Assembly: GCF_003994335.1 (NCBI RefSeq) | Contig: NZ_PNQZ01000047.1 | Location: 22,541-86,540, forward strand | Origin: Asaia sp. W19 | GTDB lineage: Bacteria > Pseudomonadota > Alphaproteobacteria > Acetobacterales > Acetobacteraceae | DNA: 64,000 bases | Direction: 5' to 3' | Shown: piece after piece, positions 17,177 through 24,941 of the stretch | Numbering within the stretch: position 1 is the stretch's first letter | Layout of the letters: the number at the start of each line of letters is the position of its first letter | Notes under the pieces: generated by a model | The model's input: the letters and a program-made list of their open reading frames with translations, nothing else | What the model was told of the DNA's origin: nothing | Databases searched by the model: none | Made by a program: the position numbers and the translations under genes

Positions 17177-18187
17177 TCAGGCTTCCCGGTTGAAATAGCG
17201 TCGCGCAATGGCATCGAAGGAGATGGCGGCCACCACGATCCCGCCGCTGACGATCGACTGCCAGTAAGGCGAGATGCCGAAGAGCACGATCACGTTTTCG
17301 ATGATCCCGATGATTACCGCGCCCAGTACCGCGCCGAACGGGCTGCCCAGCCCTCCAGTGGTGGCCACCCCGCCGATCACGGCGGCCGCGATAGGGGCCA
17401 GCACCCAGGTATCGCCGATGGAGGGCTGGGCTGTGCCAAGACGCGCGACCATAACGATACCGGCAAGAGCCGAAAGGAAGCCCGCCGTGGCAAAGGCGCA
17501 GACGCGGATGGCGTCCACCCTGATGCCCAGCATGCGCGCTGCGGCATTATTGCTGCCAATGGCGTAGACGTAGCGACCGAGCGGTGTGCGGATCATGACG
17601 AAGGACACGATGGCGAGGCAGACCAGCAGGATCAGGAAGGGCACCGGCAGGCCAGCCATCATGCCTCGGCCCAGGAAGCCGATATCGCTGGGGATGCCGG
17701 TAATGGCCACGCCCTTGGTGAGCACGAGATTGGCGCCCCCATAAACACCGGCCATGCCGATGGTGAGTACGAGCGAATGAAGGCGCAGACGTGTGATCAG
17801 CAGACCGTTGAGCAAGCCGCACCCTGTGCCCAACGCGAGGCAGAGCATGAGGGAGAGCCAGGGATTGAGCCCGGCCTGAACCATGAGGAGCCCGCCAGCC
17901 ACGCCTGCCAGTCCACCTATGGCACCGACCGAGAGGTCGAGTTCGCCAAGGATCATCAGAATGGCCTGACCGATGGTCACCAGCCCGACAAAGGCCAGGG
18001 AGCGTGCGATGATCTTCATGTTGAACGCGGTCAGGAAATTAGCCGAGAGCGCGCTGGACAGGACGAAGATGACCACGAGAGCGATCACGACACCGCAAAG
18101 CGGGTTGGCGGCCAGAGCCTTGAGCCTCTGGACCGGGTTCGGAGAGGAGGAAACGGAAGCGGCGTCGACAGAACGATCATGCGACAT
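17177..18187 (-). CDS. Sugar/polyol ABC transporter permease (RbsC-like)
   Basis: Inner-membrane permease of the BPD_transp_2 family. The protein is mostly hydrophobic, with about 8-10 segments and the family block GLAGVAGGLLMVQAGLNPWL after helix 3. GGVATTGGLGSPFGAVLGA near residue 240 is the signature loop of RbsC-like permeases. I start it at the ATG 18187, which overlaps the end of the ATPase gene by 11 bases; a longer start at 18235 would lie deep inside that gene. It pairs with the ATPase and binding protein directly upstream to form a CUT2-type importer, probably for erythritol (equivalent to the rhizobial EryEFG system). The substrate is inferred from context. Confidence 0.87.
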   Translation of the reverse strand: MSHDRSVDAASVSSSPNPVQRLKALAANPLCGVVIALVVIFVLSSALSANFLTAFNMKIIARSLAFVGLVTIGQAILMILGELDLSVGAIGGLAGVAGGLLMVQAGLNPWLSLMLCLALGTGCGLLNGLLITRLRLHSLVLTIGMAGVYGGANLVLTKGVAITGIPSDIGFLGRGMMAGLPVPFLILLVCLAIVSFVMIRTPLGRYVYAIGSNNAAARMLGIRVDAIRVCAFATAGFLSALAGIVMVARLGTAQPSIGDTWVLAPIAAAVIGGVATTGGLGSPFGAVLGAVIIGIIENVIVLFGISPYWQSIVSGGIVVAAISFDAIARRYFNREA

Positions 18188-19682
18188 GTGTGGTCTCCGG
18201 AGAGCCGATAATGGAGGCGACCAGCGTACTGACATCTGTCTTGTCGTGGTCGAAGGAGCCGTTGATCCGGCCGGAATAAAGCGTGATGATTCGTGTCGCG
18301 CAGCGCTGAAGCTCGCTCATCTCGGACGATACGAGAATGATCCCCACCCCTTCCTCCGCCAGACGCTGCATGATGCGATAGATCTGGAACTTGGTACCGA
18401 TATCGATCCCCTTGGTAGGTTCGTCGAAAATGAGCAGCCGGGGTTTGCGGGCCATGGCCCGTCCTATGATGGCTTTCTGCTGATTGCCACCGGAGAGGAA
18501 CATGATCTTTTTCGATGGGGAGGACGTCCGCACATCGAATTGCCGTATGATCTCCGCAACGATCGATTTTTCGCGTGCGGGCGAGATCACACCGCCTTTG
18601 GCGATATCCCTCGTGACGGCAAGGGCAATGTTCTCGCGCACGCTCAGCATCGGAAAAATCCCGTGATGCTTGCGCTCTTCCGAGAGGTAGACCATGCCTG
18701 CCTGAACGGCCTTGTCAGGACGGTTGGGCGGGATGCGTTTACCATCCAGAGTGATGGTCCCGCCGCTGAACTTGCGGAAGCCGAACATGGCCTGCATGAT
18801 TTCCGAACGCCCTGCCCCGACGAGCCCGGCAAAACCGAGGATTTCGCCGCGCCTGAGTGTGAAGGAGATATCTTCGAAACCGGGCCCTGAAAGATTCTCG
18901 ACCTTCAATATCGTCTCGTCGCTGCGCGCCGAGGGGGATGACTGAAACTGCTCATCCAGCTTGACCGAGCTGCCTGACATCAGGCGTATCAGCTCGCTCT
19001 CGGTCATGCCCTCCATGGGAAAACTGCCGACACTACGGCCGTTGCGCAGAACTGTGACCGTGTCACCCAGCGCGAAGATCTCTTCCATCTTGTGAGAGAC
19101 GAAGACGATGGCGATCTCCTTTGTACGCAGATCTTCGACGATGCGAAACAGCCGCTCCGTTTCACGAGCGGTGAGAGATGAGGTCGGTTCGTCCAGGATC
19201 ATGACCCCGAAATCTTCCTGTGTGGCGGCGCGGGCAATCTGCAGAAGCTGCTGATCGGGTACGCTGATTTCCGCCACTTTCTGATCGGGGCGCGCCTGAA
19301 TGCCGAAACGGGCGATATAGGAAGCGGCCTTTTCCTCCATCGCCTTTTCAGAGACCGTGATTCTGCCGAAGCCCGAACGGGCGAACGGCATGAACATGTT
19401 CTCGGCGACCGTGAGATAAGGAAACAGGTTCAGTTCCTGCGGTACGTAGGCGACACGCCGGAACAGCCTGGGATCATGCAGCGCATCGGCATCGTCGATG
19501 ACGAGCGCGCCCTCATCGGGGCGAACAAGGCCCGAAAGAGTCTTGATCAGGGTAGATTTTCCCGCCCCGTTTTCCCCGGCAAGGATATGGACCTTGCCGG
19601 GTTCGAGGGTCAGGTCGATGTGATCGAGGGCGACGACACCTGGATAGGCTTTTCGTATACCCGTCGCCTTGAGTAGGACCAT
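18177..19682 (-). CDS. Sugar/polyol ABC transporter ATP-binding protein (RbsA-like, two ATPase domains)
   Basis: Cytoplasmic energy-coupling subunit with two tandem ATPase domains. The first has Walker A GENGAGKSTLIK near residue 37, a Q-loop around VAYVPQELN near 84, a degenerate signature and a Walker B ending in ILDEPTSSL near 162. The second lacks a canonical Walker A (GLVGAGRSEIMQ near 285) but keeps a signature-like LSGGNQQKAIIGRAM near 398 and Walker B LLIFDEPTKGID near 420. This asymmetric layout and the 501-residue length are typical of RbsA/XylG/MglA proteins. The gene follows the binding-protein gene after 31 bases and overlaps the permease. Confidence 0.9.
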   Translation of the reverse strand: MVLLKATGIRKAYPGVVALDHIDLTLEPGKVHILAGENGAGKSTLIKTLSGLVRPDEGALVIDDADALHDPRLFRRVAYVPQELNLFPYLTVAENMFMPFARSGFGRITVSEKAMEEKAASYIARFGIQARPDQKVAEISVPDQQLLQIARAATQEDFGVMILDEPTSSLTARETERLFRIVEDLRTKEIAIVFVSHKMEEIFALGDTVTVLRNGRSVGSFPMEGMTESELIRLMSGSSVKLDEQFQSSPSARSDETILKVENLSGPGFEDISFTLRRGEILGFAGLVGAGRSEIMQAMFGFRKFSGGTITLDGKRIPPNRPDKAVQAGMVYLSEERKHHGIFPMLSVRENIALAVTRDIAKGGVISPAREKSIVAEIIRQFDVRTSSPSKKIMFLSGGNQQKAIIGRAMARKPRLLIFDEPTKGIDIGTKFQIYRIMQRLAEEGVGIILVSSEMSELQRCATRIITLYSGRINGSFDHDKTDVSTLVASIIGSPETTHVA

Positions 19683-19713
19683 GGCCCTGCCTCCCTCCTG
19701 AACGCGAAAGCGA

Positions 19714-20637
19714 TTATTTGGAGAGCGATGCTTTTGTGATGATGTCGATACCCGTATCGATGTTCTTGGGTGTCTGCTGCCCCATGGCTTTCTGCCAGGC
19801 GGCGATCACGGCCCAGTATCCCTGCATTTCGGGACGGCTGGACGCCGAAGAATCCACTACGCTGTCCTTGATGAGCTGGAGCATATCGGTCAGGTTGTCG
19901 AGCCCGACCTCCTGGACCTTACCTACCTTCTCGCTCTCCCGAATGGCCTGGCCGATGCCCACCGGTCCGGCAGCATCACAAGCAACCCAACCTGCAAGGT
20001 TGGGGTGAGCCTGCATGATGGCCGAGGCCTGCTTCTGGGCGGTCTCGATGCTGTCATTATCGATGCCGGTCGCCACAACCTTGATATCGGGATATTTGGT
20101 GAAGACCTTGAGCTCGCACCGGGCGCGCAAAGCATGATTGGGTGCTGTGGGCACGCCCATCATGATGGCGACCTCACCTTTGTGATTGATGAGTTTCGCC
20201 AGGCGCTCCGCTGCAAGGCTGCCCTGCTCGCAGAAATCGGCACCGACTGCCGTGATGTCCATACCCTCAGGCGGGAGGGAGTCGAACACCGTCATCGGGA
20301 TCTTCTCGTCGACCGCTTCCTGCATGGTGGAGCGATTGCCCTTCTCGTCCAGAAGGTCGAGGATCAGGCCATCGGGATGTGTCGCGATGGCGCGTTCGAT
20401 GATGTCGTTCTGGGTCGAAACATCGGCCGTCTGGGGGGCACGATATTCGACCGTGATGGTGCGACCTGTCGCCTTGCTGAGCAGCGCAGCGGCAGACTGG
20501 GCCCCGTTATTGGCCTTGTCGAACCAAGGATGAACAGCTTTCGGTATCATGACGAACCGCATCGGCGCGTTATCTGCCGCATGGGCAGCAAGAGGCGCGA
20601 GGAAAAGAGCAGCGGTCGCGAGCAGAGCTTTTTTCAT
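19714..20637 (-). CDS. Periplasmic substrate-binding protein of the sugar/polyol ABC importer
   Basis: Periplasmic binding protein of the ribose-type fold (Peripla_BP_4). A clear Sec signal peptide (MKKALLATAALFLAPLAAHA, cleaved after residue 20) is followed by the first beta strand RFVMIPKAVHPWFD, whose Trp-Phe pair is typical of a sugar-stacking site. The second lobe contains WVACDAAGPVGIGQAIRE near 215. At 307 residues it has the usual length. It leads the transporter genes and is separated from the RpiB-like gene by about 30 bases, so the importer and the isomerases are likely one operon. Erythritol or a related tetritol is the inferred ligand. Confidence 0.87.
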   Translation of the reverse strand: MKKALLATAALFLAPLAAHAADNAPMRFVMIPKAVHPWFDKANNGAQSAAALLSKATGRTITVEYRAPQTADVSTQNDIIERAIATHPDGLILDLLDEKGNRSTMQEAVDEKIPMTVFDSLPPEGMDITAVGADFCEQGSLAAERLAKLINHKGEVAIMMGVPTAPNHALRARCELKVFTKYPDIKVVATGIDNDSIETAQKQASAIMQAHPNLAGWVACDAAGPVGIGQAIRESEKVGKVQEVGLDNLTDMLQLIKDSVVDSSASSRPEMQGYWAVIAAWQKAMGQQTPKNIDTGIDIITKASLSK

Positions 20638-20668
20638 GAAATCAGACCTTTATGGTCGTGTTAATCCA

Positions 20669-21136
20669 TTACTTGCAGGAATTCGGCGAGTATTTTCGGT
20701 CGAGAGCGTCGATACCATCAACGTTTTTCTTCGATGCGCTTGCCGGATCGAATTCCTTGGCAAGGAAGGAGTCCACGATGGTCTTGGCAAGCTCTGCCCC
20801 GACCACACGCGCGCCGAGTGTGATGATATGGGCATTGTTCGAGAGAGCAGCCCGTTCGGCCGAATAGGCATCATGAGCCTGCGCCGCACGAATGCCGGGG
20901 ATCTTGTTGGCCGAGATCGCGACACCGATGCCCGTGCCGCAGCACAGGATACCGCGCTCGTATTCGCCCGAAAGAATGGCGTGACCCACGCGCTCGCTCA
21001 GTTCGGAATAAAGCTCGCTCTTGGCATCCACGGGGCGTGACAGATCAACCGCGTCCACCCCCTTCGACTTGAGATGTGCGACGATCTGCTGGGCCAGACC
21101 TTCACCGGCGCTATCGCCACCTACTGCAATTTTCAT
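20669..21136 (-). CDS. eryI: RpiB-family tetrulose/erythrose phosphate isomerase (EryI/DerI-like)
   Basis: A 155-residue sugar-phosphate isomerase of the RpiB/LacAB family. The conserved active-site block ILCCGTGIGVAISANKIPG (Cys near 66) supplies the catalytic Cys, and ERAALSNNAHIITLGARV near 105 is the second block. The N-terminal motif reads GGDSAGEGLA where ribose 5-phosphate isomerases have a D-H-A-G sequence, which matches D-erythrulose/D-erythrose 4-phosphate isomerases of erythritol pathways as I recall them. The start overlaps the DeoR gene stop by 4 bases. The expected reaction is D-erythrulose 4-phosphate to D-erythrose 4-phosphate. Confidence 0.83.
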   Translation of the reverse strand: MKIAVGGDSAGEGLAQQIVAHLKSKGVDAVDLSRPVDAKSELYSELSERVGHAILSGEYERGILCCGTGIGVAISANKIPGIRAAQAHDAYSAERAALSNNAHIITLGARVVGAELAKTIVDSFLAKEFDPASASKKNVDGIDALDRKYSPNSCK

Positions 21137-21987
21137 GGTCTTGTTCCTTTTGTGATGTGTTCAGGGGTGTCGGCATGCGCAGCGGTCAGCCCATCGTCCA
21201 TCTGGGCGATATGCAGGTTGATTCCCGCGTCGAGCATGCGGTTCTTCTGACTGTCGGACACACCTGAATCGGTAATCACGACGTCAAAATCGGAAAGGCT
21301 CGCGAGACGGTTCAGCGCCGTCACATCGAATTTCTGGCTATCGATCATCAGGATACGACGGTCGACGATCTCCATCAGCGCCATCTTGCATTTGACGATT
21401 TCCTGCTCCTGATGGAACGCACCAAGGTCGCGCACGGCGGAAACCGACATGAACAGCGTATTCGCCCGAAGCGATTTGGTGCCCTGCTCGCACAGAATGC
21501 CAAGAAAGGCGTCAAAGCGCGGGTGGTATTTACCCCCCAGCGAAATGAGACTGATGTCGCGTGCGCCAGCGATCTGCGTGGCGATACCCATACTATTGGT
21601 CAGCACGGTGAGCGGCATGCCCGAGGGCAGGTTTTCCGAGAGCACACGCGAGGTCGTTGAATCATCGAGGGCAATGATATCGCCTGCCTTGATGAAGCTA
21701 GACGCAACACGGGCTATCGCCTGCTTCTCGCGTGAGGCACGTCGCATGCGATGGACGACGCTCGTTTCCATTACGCCGCTGGCCAGCATGGTCACGCCAC
21801 CATGCACCTTGCGCACAAGTCCCTGTTCGGACAGGGCGTGAAGGTCGCGGTGAATGGTCATGCGGCTCGTCGAGAACCGATCGACCAGCTCCTCGATCTG
21901 TGCGCCGCCATTCTCGAGAACGTAGTCCAGGATCTCCCGACGACGCGCCGAGACGGCCTTGCTCTCGACGCCAGTCGCGCCGCTCAT
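21133..21987 (-). CDS. DeoR-family transcriptional regulator (EryR-like)
   Basis: Repressor-type regulator with an N-terminal DeoR helix-turn-helix (residues about 10-65, IEELVDRFSTSRMTIHRDLHALSEQGLVRKVHGG) and a C-terminal sugar-phosphate sensing domain with IALDDSTTSRVLS near 110 and the late IDSQKFDVTALNRL near 225. It sits between the TPI-like and RpiB-like genes with 4-base overlaps on both sides. This arrangement recalls the eryR-tpiB-rpiB operon of rhizobial erythritol loci. It probably binds the 10-base inverted repeat upstream of the operon (22793-22821) and responds to a tetrose phosphate. Confidence 0.85.
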   Translation of the reverse strand: MSGATGVESKAVSARRREILDYVLENGGAQIEELVDRFSTSRMTIHRDLHALSEQGLVRKVHGGVTMLASGVMETSVVHRMRRASREKQAIARVASSFIKAGDIIALDDSTTSRVLSENLPSGMPLTVLTNSMGIATQIAGARDISLISLGGKYHPRFDAFLGILCEQGTKSLRANTLFMSVSAVRDLGAFHQEQEIVKCKMALMEIVDRRILMIDSQKFDVTALNRLASLSDFDVVITDSGVSDSQKNRMLDAGINLHIAQMDDGLTAAHADTPEHITKGTRP

Positions 21988-22748
21988 GACACCACCGACC
22001 GGATGATCGCTTCGAGGCCCGAAGGGTCCCAGGCCGAGCGCCCGATGAAGACGCCGTCCACATTATCGAGGGCCGTATAACGTGCGGCGTTATCCAGCGA
22101 CACGCTGCCGCCATAGAGCACGGGCACGCGCTTAGCCGCCTCGGCGCCAACCAGTTCTGCAAGGACGCTGCGCAGCCGGGTATGAGCCAGCGCCACGAAA
22201 TCGGGTTCGGCTGCCCTGCCCTTCGCGCCGATGGCCCAGACAGGCTCGTAAGCCAGAAGGACCGTGCCGATCTCGTCCGCGCTCAGGCCATGGAGCGCCA
22301 TCTTGGTCTGACGTGCGAGCGTCTCATGGGTGACGCCAAATTCGTATTCCTTAGCGCTGTCACCGATGCAGATCAGCGGGCGCAGCTTGTGGCGTATCGC
22401 GGAGCGCACTTTGAGATTGACCGTGATATCGCTTTCACCGAAATGTTCGCGCCGCTCGGAATGGCCCAGCTCGATCATATCTGCGCCGCATTCGCGCACC
22501 ATGTGCGGTGAGATCTCGCCAGTCCAGGCGCCGTCATCTTCCCAGTGCATGTTCTGCGCACCAACATGCCAACGCGTACCTGACAATGTGCCCGCAACTG
22601 CTTCGAGAGAGGTAAAGGGCGGGATCACGAACGGCGTGATTTCTTCGGGCACCGTCATGGAGGCGATTTGGCCGACCGCATCGCGCGCCGCAGCCGGACC
22701 CTTGTTCATCTTCCAGCTCGTTCCGATCCAGAGCGGTTTTCTGGGCAT
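21984..22748 (-). CDS. eryH: Triose-phosphate-isomerase-like tetrulose phosphate isomerase (EryH/LerI-like)
   Basis: A TIM-barrel isomerase with the triose-phosphate isomerase pattern: N-terminal TSWKMNKG with the substrate Lys near residue 12, ELGHSERREHFGE with the catalytic His near 104, LLAYEPVWAIGA with the catalytic Glu near 175, and VLYGGSVS near 222 for phosphate. The N-terminus (IGTSWKMNKG) differs from glycolytic enzymes (usually GNWKMNG) and fits the EryH/LerI branch acting on tetrulose phosphates. I chose the ATG at 22748; a start at 22781 would run into the operator region. It is first in a long operon ending with the DAK kinase. A housekeeping TPI is less likely in this context. 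Confidence 0.83.
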   Translation of the reverse strand: MPRKPLWIGTSWKMNKGPAAARDAVGQIASMTVPEEITPFVIPPFTSLEAVAGTLSGTRWHVGAQNMHWEDDGAWTGEISPHMVRECGADMIELGHSERREHFGESDITVNLKVRSAIRHKLRPLICIGDSAKEYEFGVTHETLARQTKMALHGLSADEIGTVLLAYEPVWAIGAKGRAAEPDFVALAHTRLRSVLAELVGAEAAKRVPVLYGGSVSLDNAARYTALDNVDGVFIGRSAWDPSGLEAIIRSVVS

Positions 22749-22792
22749 CCTGTTCTCTCTCCGTATCACAGCTGCGAACAATGTAACGTGCT

Positions 22793-22821
22793 GATGTTAG
22801 GATATGGATTTTCCTAACATC
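22793..22821. promoter_or_regulatory. Perfect 10-base inverted repeat upstream of the eryH operon
   Basis: GATGTTAGGA (22793-22802), a 9-base spacer, then TCCTAACATC (22812-22821). It ends 45-73 bases upstream of the eryH start at 22748 (minus strand), where a repressor site would block transcription. The DeoR protein encoded as second gene of the operon is the natural candidate to bind it. Confidence 0.55.
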
Positions 22822-23237
22822 GTAGAAGAGAAAATATCAGAATAACCGTTCACGTTGATATGATTTACAGCCACGCGACGTCATGAAACGACATAAAGCG
22901 GCGTGTTTTCATCGATTTGCGTCTTCGGTCACTCTGTTATGAGTGCCTCGCCCACGATGTGATCCTGATGTGCCGAAACATCTGAGTTGCTTGAAATCCG
23001 TGCATCTCGCGGTTCCGCTTATCGAGATACGATGAACCCGTCGATCGCGCAGACCGTTTCCGTCAGCCGCTGCCTCTGTTGCCAAAAGCTGGGACCGTCT
23101 CCAGGCGTGCCTCGGCTGCAATGCCCCGTCCCGCGCCTGGTTTGCCTTGGGATTGGGGGCAAGAGAAGACATGCCGGCGCCGGGACATTCCGCCCTGCCA
23201 GCGGTGAGGCATGCGCGGCATGGGGCGTCGCCCGCGC
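22822..23237. other. Non-coding gap between the eryH operon promoter and eryB
   Basis: The first part (to about 22910) is AT-richer than its surroundings and probably holds the eryH promoter. The remainder up to the eryB stop contains only short reading frames with no family resemblance or ribosome sites. I see no terminator hairpin with a T-run after eryB, so eryA-eryB transcription might continue into the eryH operon. Confidence 0.5.
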
Positions 23238-24929
23238 TCAGGCAGCTTGCGCTTTGGCGGGATTTTCAGGCAGCCCGTGTTCCTTTATCGCGCGTGCCCA
23301 GTTCTGCTCGATCTGTTTTTCCGTCGTTTCGGTGCTCCAGTCGAGCGCTTCGGCCATGACGCCGCAGATCTCGACGATCACTGCGTGAGACAGGCAGCCG
23401 CTCAACGCGATGGGCGTACGCCTGAATAGGAGATCCCCCGCATCGCGCACCAGTTCCTCGGTCGTGACATACAGGATTTCATTGCGCGTGTAGTCCCGGA
23501 GCGAGCGTAGAGCCGTGTCAGGCGAGCGGGCGCAATAAGCCGCAACCCGCTCCGCCGTCGTGCCATAGCGCTCGAAGAGCGCGGTCGCCCGCTCGAGATC
23601 GACGCTGTGTCGGCTTGCCAATGATCTGAGCCAGGAAGGCCGCATGGAGGCCGACGGATAGTCGCGACCGCCACCCAGCGCACGCTCACGCGACGACACC
23701 CGACGTTTCCTGTGCAGGAGAGCCAGGCTTTTATCTGCCACTTCCTCGGCCAACCCGCGAAATGTGGTCCATTTCCCCCCCACGAGGGACAGAACGGGCG
23801 TAGTGCCGGTGTAGTCGGTATGGATAATGTGATCCCGGCTGATGGCGCCGGGGTCATCCGTATTGGAGGCCGGAAGCGGCCTCACCCCGCAATAGCGATA
23901 AAGCACCTGCCCAGCCGAAAAACTGAATCCCGGAAAGAGATGGGCGAGCATCTCGATCATATAGCGCTCTTCGTCCTCCGAGCAGTGCGCCTGATCAGGG
24001 TCCTGCACCGGAATATCCGTGGAGCCGACCAGCACATGGCCCATGAAGGGATAGGCAAGGCAAATGCGCCCGTCAGGTGTGCCGAAATACACCATCTGAC
24101 CATTGAGCTCCTGGTAGAGTTCGGGATGATCGAGGACGAGATGCGATCCTTTCGTACCGCCGATGTAGCGTGTCGACAGGCCGATATCCCGATTGACCTG
24201 ATCGATCCATGCCCCTCCGGCATTGACGATAAGATCGGTCGTGACGCTCTGACGGGTCTGGTTTTTGAGGTCGCTCAGGGTCAGCCTGCCATCGGTGAAC
24301 CCCTCCACACGCGTATAGGTCTTGACGGCGCAGCCCAGGTTCAGACTCAGCGCATCCTCGACGCATTCAAAGCCGAGGCGCTCTGGCTGACTGATAGCGG
24401 CGTCGTAATATCGCCCGGTCGCGATGACCCTGGGGGCCATATGAGGCCAGTTCCGCCGCATTCTCCGTCCGAGCGACAGCTTGTGGCGCGGCATGAGACG
24501 AGCGCGGCGCCCGAGGAAATCATAGATCTGCATGCCGATTTCGGTCACGAGGACACCGCGATCGGCCATCTTGCTCTTGCGCCCCATGAATCTGAGAAGC
24601 GACGGGACGATCCCGCCGAACCAGGAATGGATGGGGATGATCGTCGGAAGCGGCCGCACGAGATGCGGGGCGTTGCGCAGGAGCAGGTTGCGCTCGAGCG
24701 TTGACTGCGCAACGAGGCGGAACTCCCCCGTCTCCAGATATTTGATGCCGCCGTGGATCAGGCGTGAGGGCGCTGCAGACGCGCCAGCACAGATATCGCC
24801 CCGATCGATGAGAAGGACATTGACTCCCTGCAAGGCCAACTCCCGAAACAGGCCCACACCGTTGATCCCTGCCCCGATAATGGTGACATCGAAATGGGTT
24901 GAGTCGAGTTGCGAGGCGGTGTGGGTCAT
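23238..24929 (-). CDS. eryB: Erythritol-phosphate dehydrogenase, GlpD family (EryB-like)
   Basis: FAD-dependent dehydrogenase of the glycerol-3-phosphate dehydrogenase family. The FAD Rossmann motif IIGAGINGVGLFRELALQG begins near residue 17, followed by GASAAPSRLIHGGIKYLE near 48, another conserved family block; the substrate domain contains GVRPLPASN near 350 and VGGKWTTFR near 384; a C-terminal DAO_C domain covers about 410-520. The 12-base gap to the preceding FGGY kinase shows an eryA-eryB pair. In that role it would oxidise erythritol 4-phosphate to a tetrulose 4-phosphate, passing electrons to the quinone pool at the membrane. A genuine GlpD is the main alternative, but no other glycerol genes are present. 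Confidence 0.82.
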   Translation of the reverse strand: MTHTASQLDSTHFDVTIIGAGINGVGLFRELALQGVNVLLIDRGDICAGASAAPSRLIHGGIKYLETGEFRLVAQSTLERNLLLRNAPHLVRPLPTIIPIHSWFGGIVPSLLRFMGRKSKMADRGVLVTEIGMQIYDFLGRRARLMPRHKLSLGRRMRRNWPHMAPRVIATGRYYDAAISQPERLGFECVEDALSLNLGCAVKTYTRVEGFTDGRLTLSDLKNQTRQSVTTDLIVNAGGAWIDQVNRDIGLSTRYIGGTKGSHLVLDHPELYQELNGQMVYFGTPDGRICLAYPFMGHVLVGSTDIPVQDPDQAHCSEDEERYMIEMLAHLFPGFSFSAGQVLYRYCGVRPLPASNTDDPGAISRDHIIHTDYTGTTPVLSLVGGKWTTFRGLAEEVADKSLALLHRKRRVSSRERALGGGRDYPSASMRPSWLRSLASRHSVDLERATALFERYGTTAERVAAYCARSPDTALRSLRDYTRNEILYVTTEELVRDAGDLLFRRTPIALSGCLSHAVIVEICGVMAEALDWSTETTEKQIEQNWARAIKEHGLPENPAKAQAA

Positions 24930-24941
24930 GATGGTTCCCGA

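Noticed and set aside
17159..18211. Long plus-strand reading frame opposite the ABC permease (350 codons)
   Set aside because: The protein would be extremely rich in Asp, Gly, His and Arg, the mirror of hydrophobic membrane codons; the permease on the other strand is clear.
22909..23388. Short reading frames in the gap before and across the end of eryB
   Set aside because: No family similarity, low-complexity composition and no ribosome sites; the plus-strand one runs into the eryB coding region.
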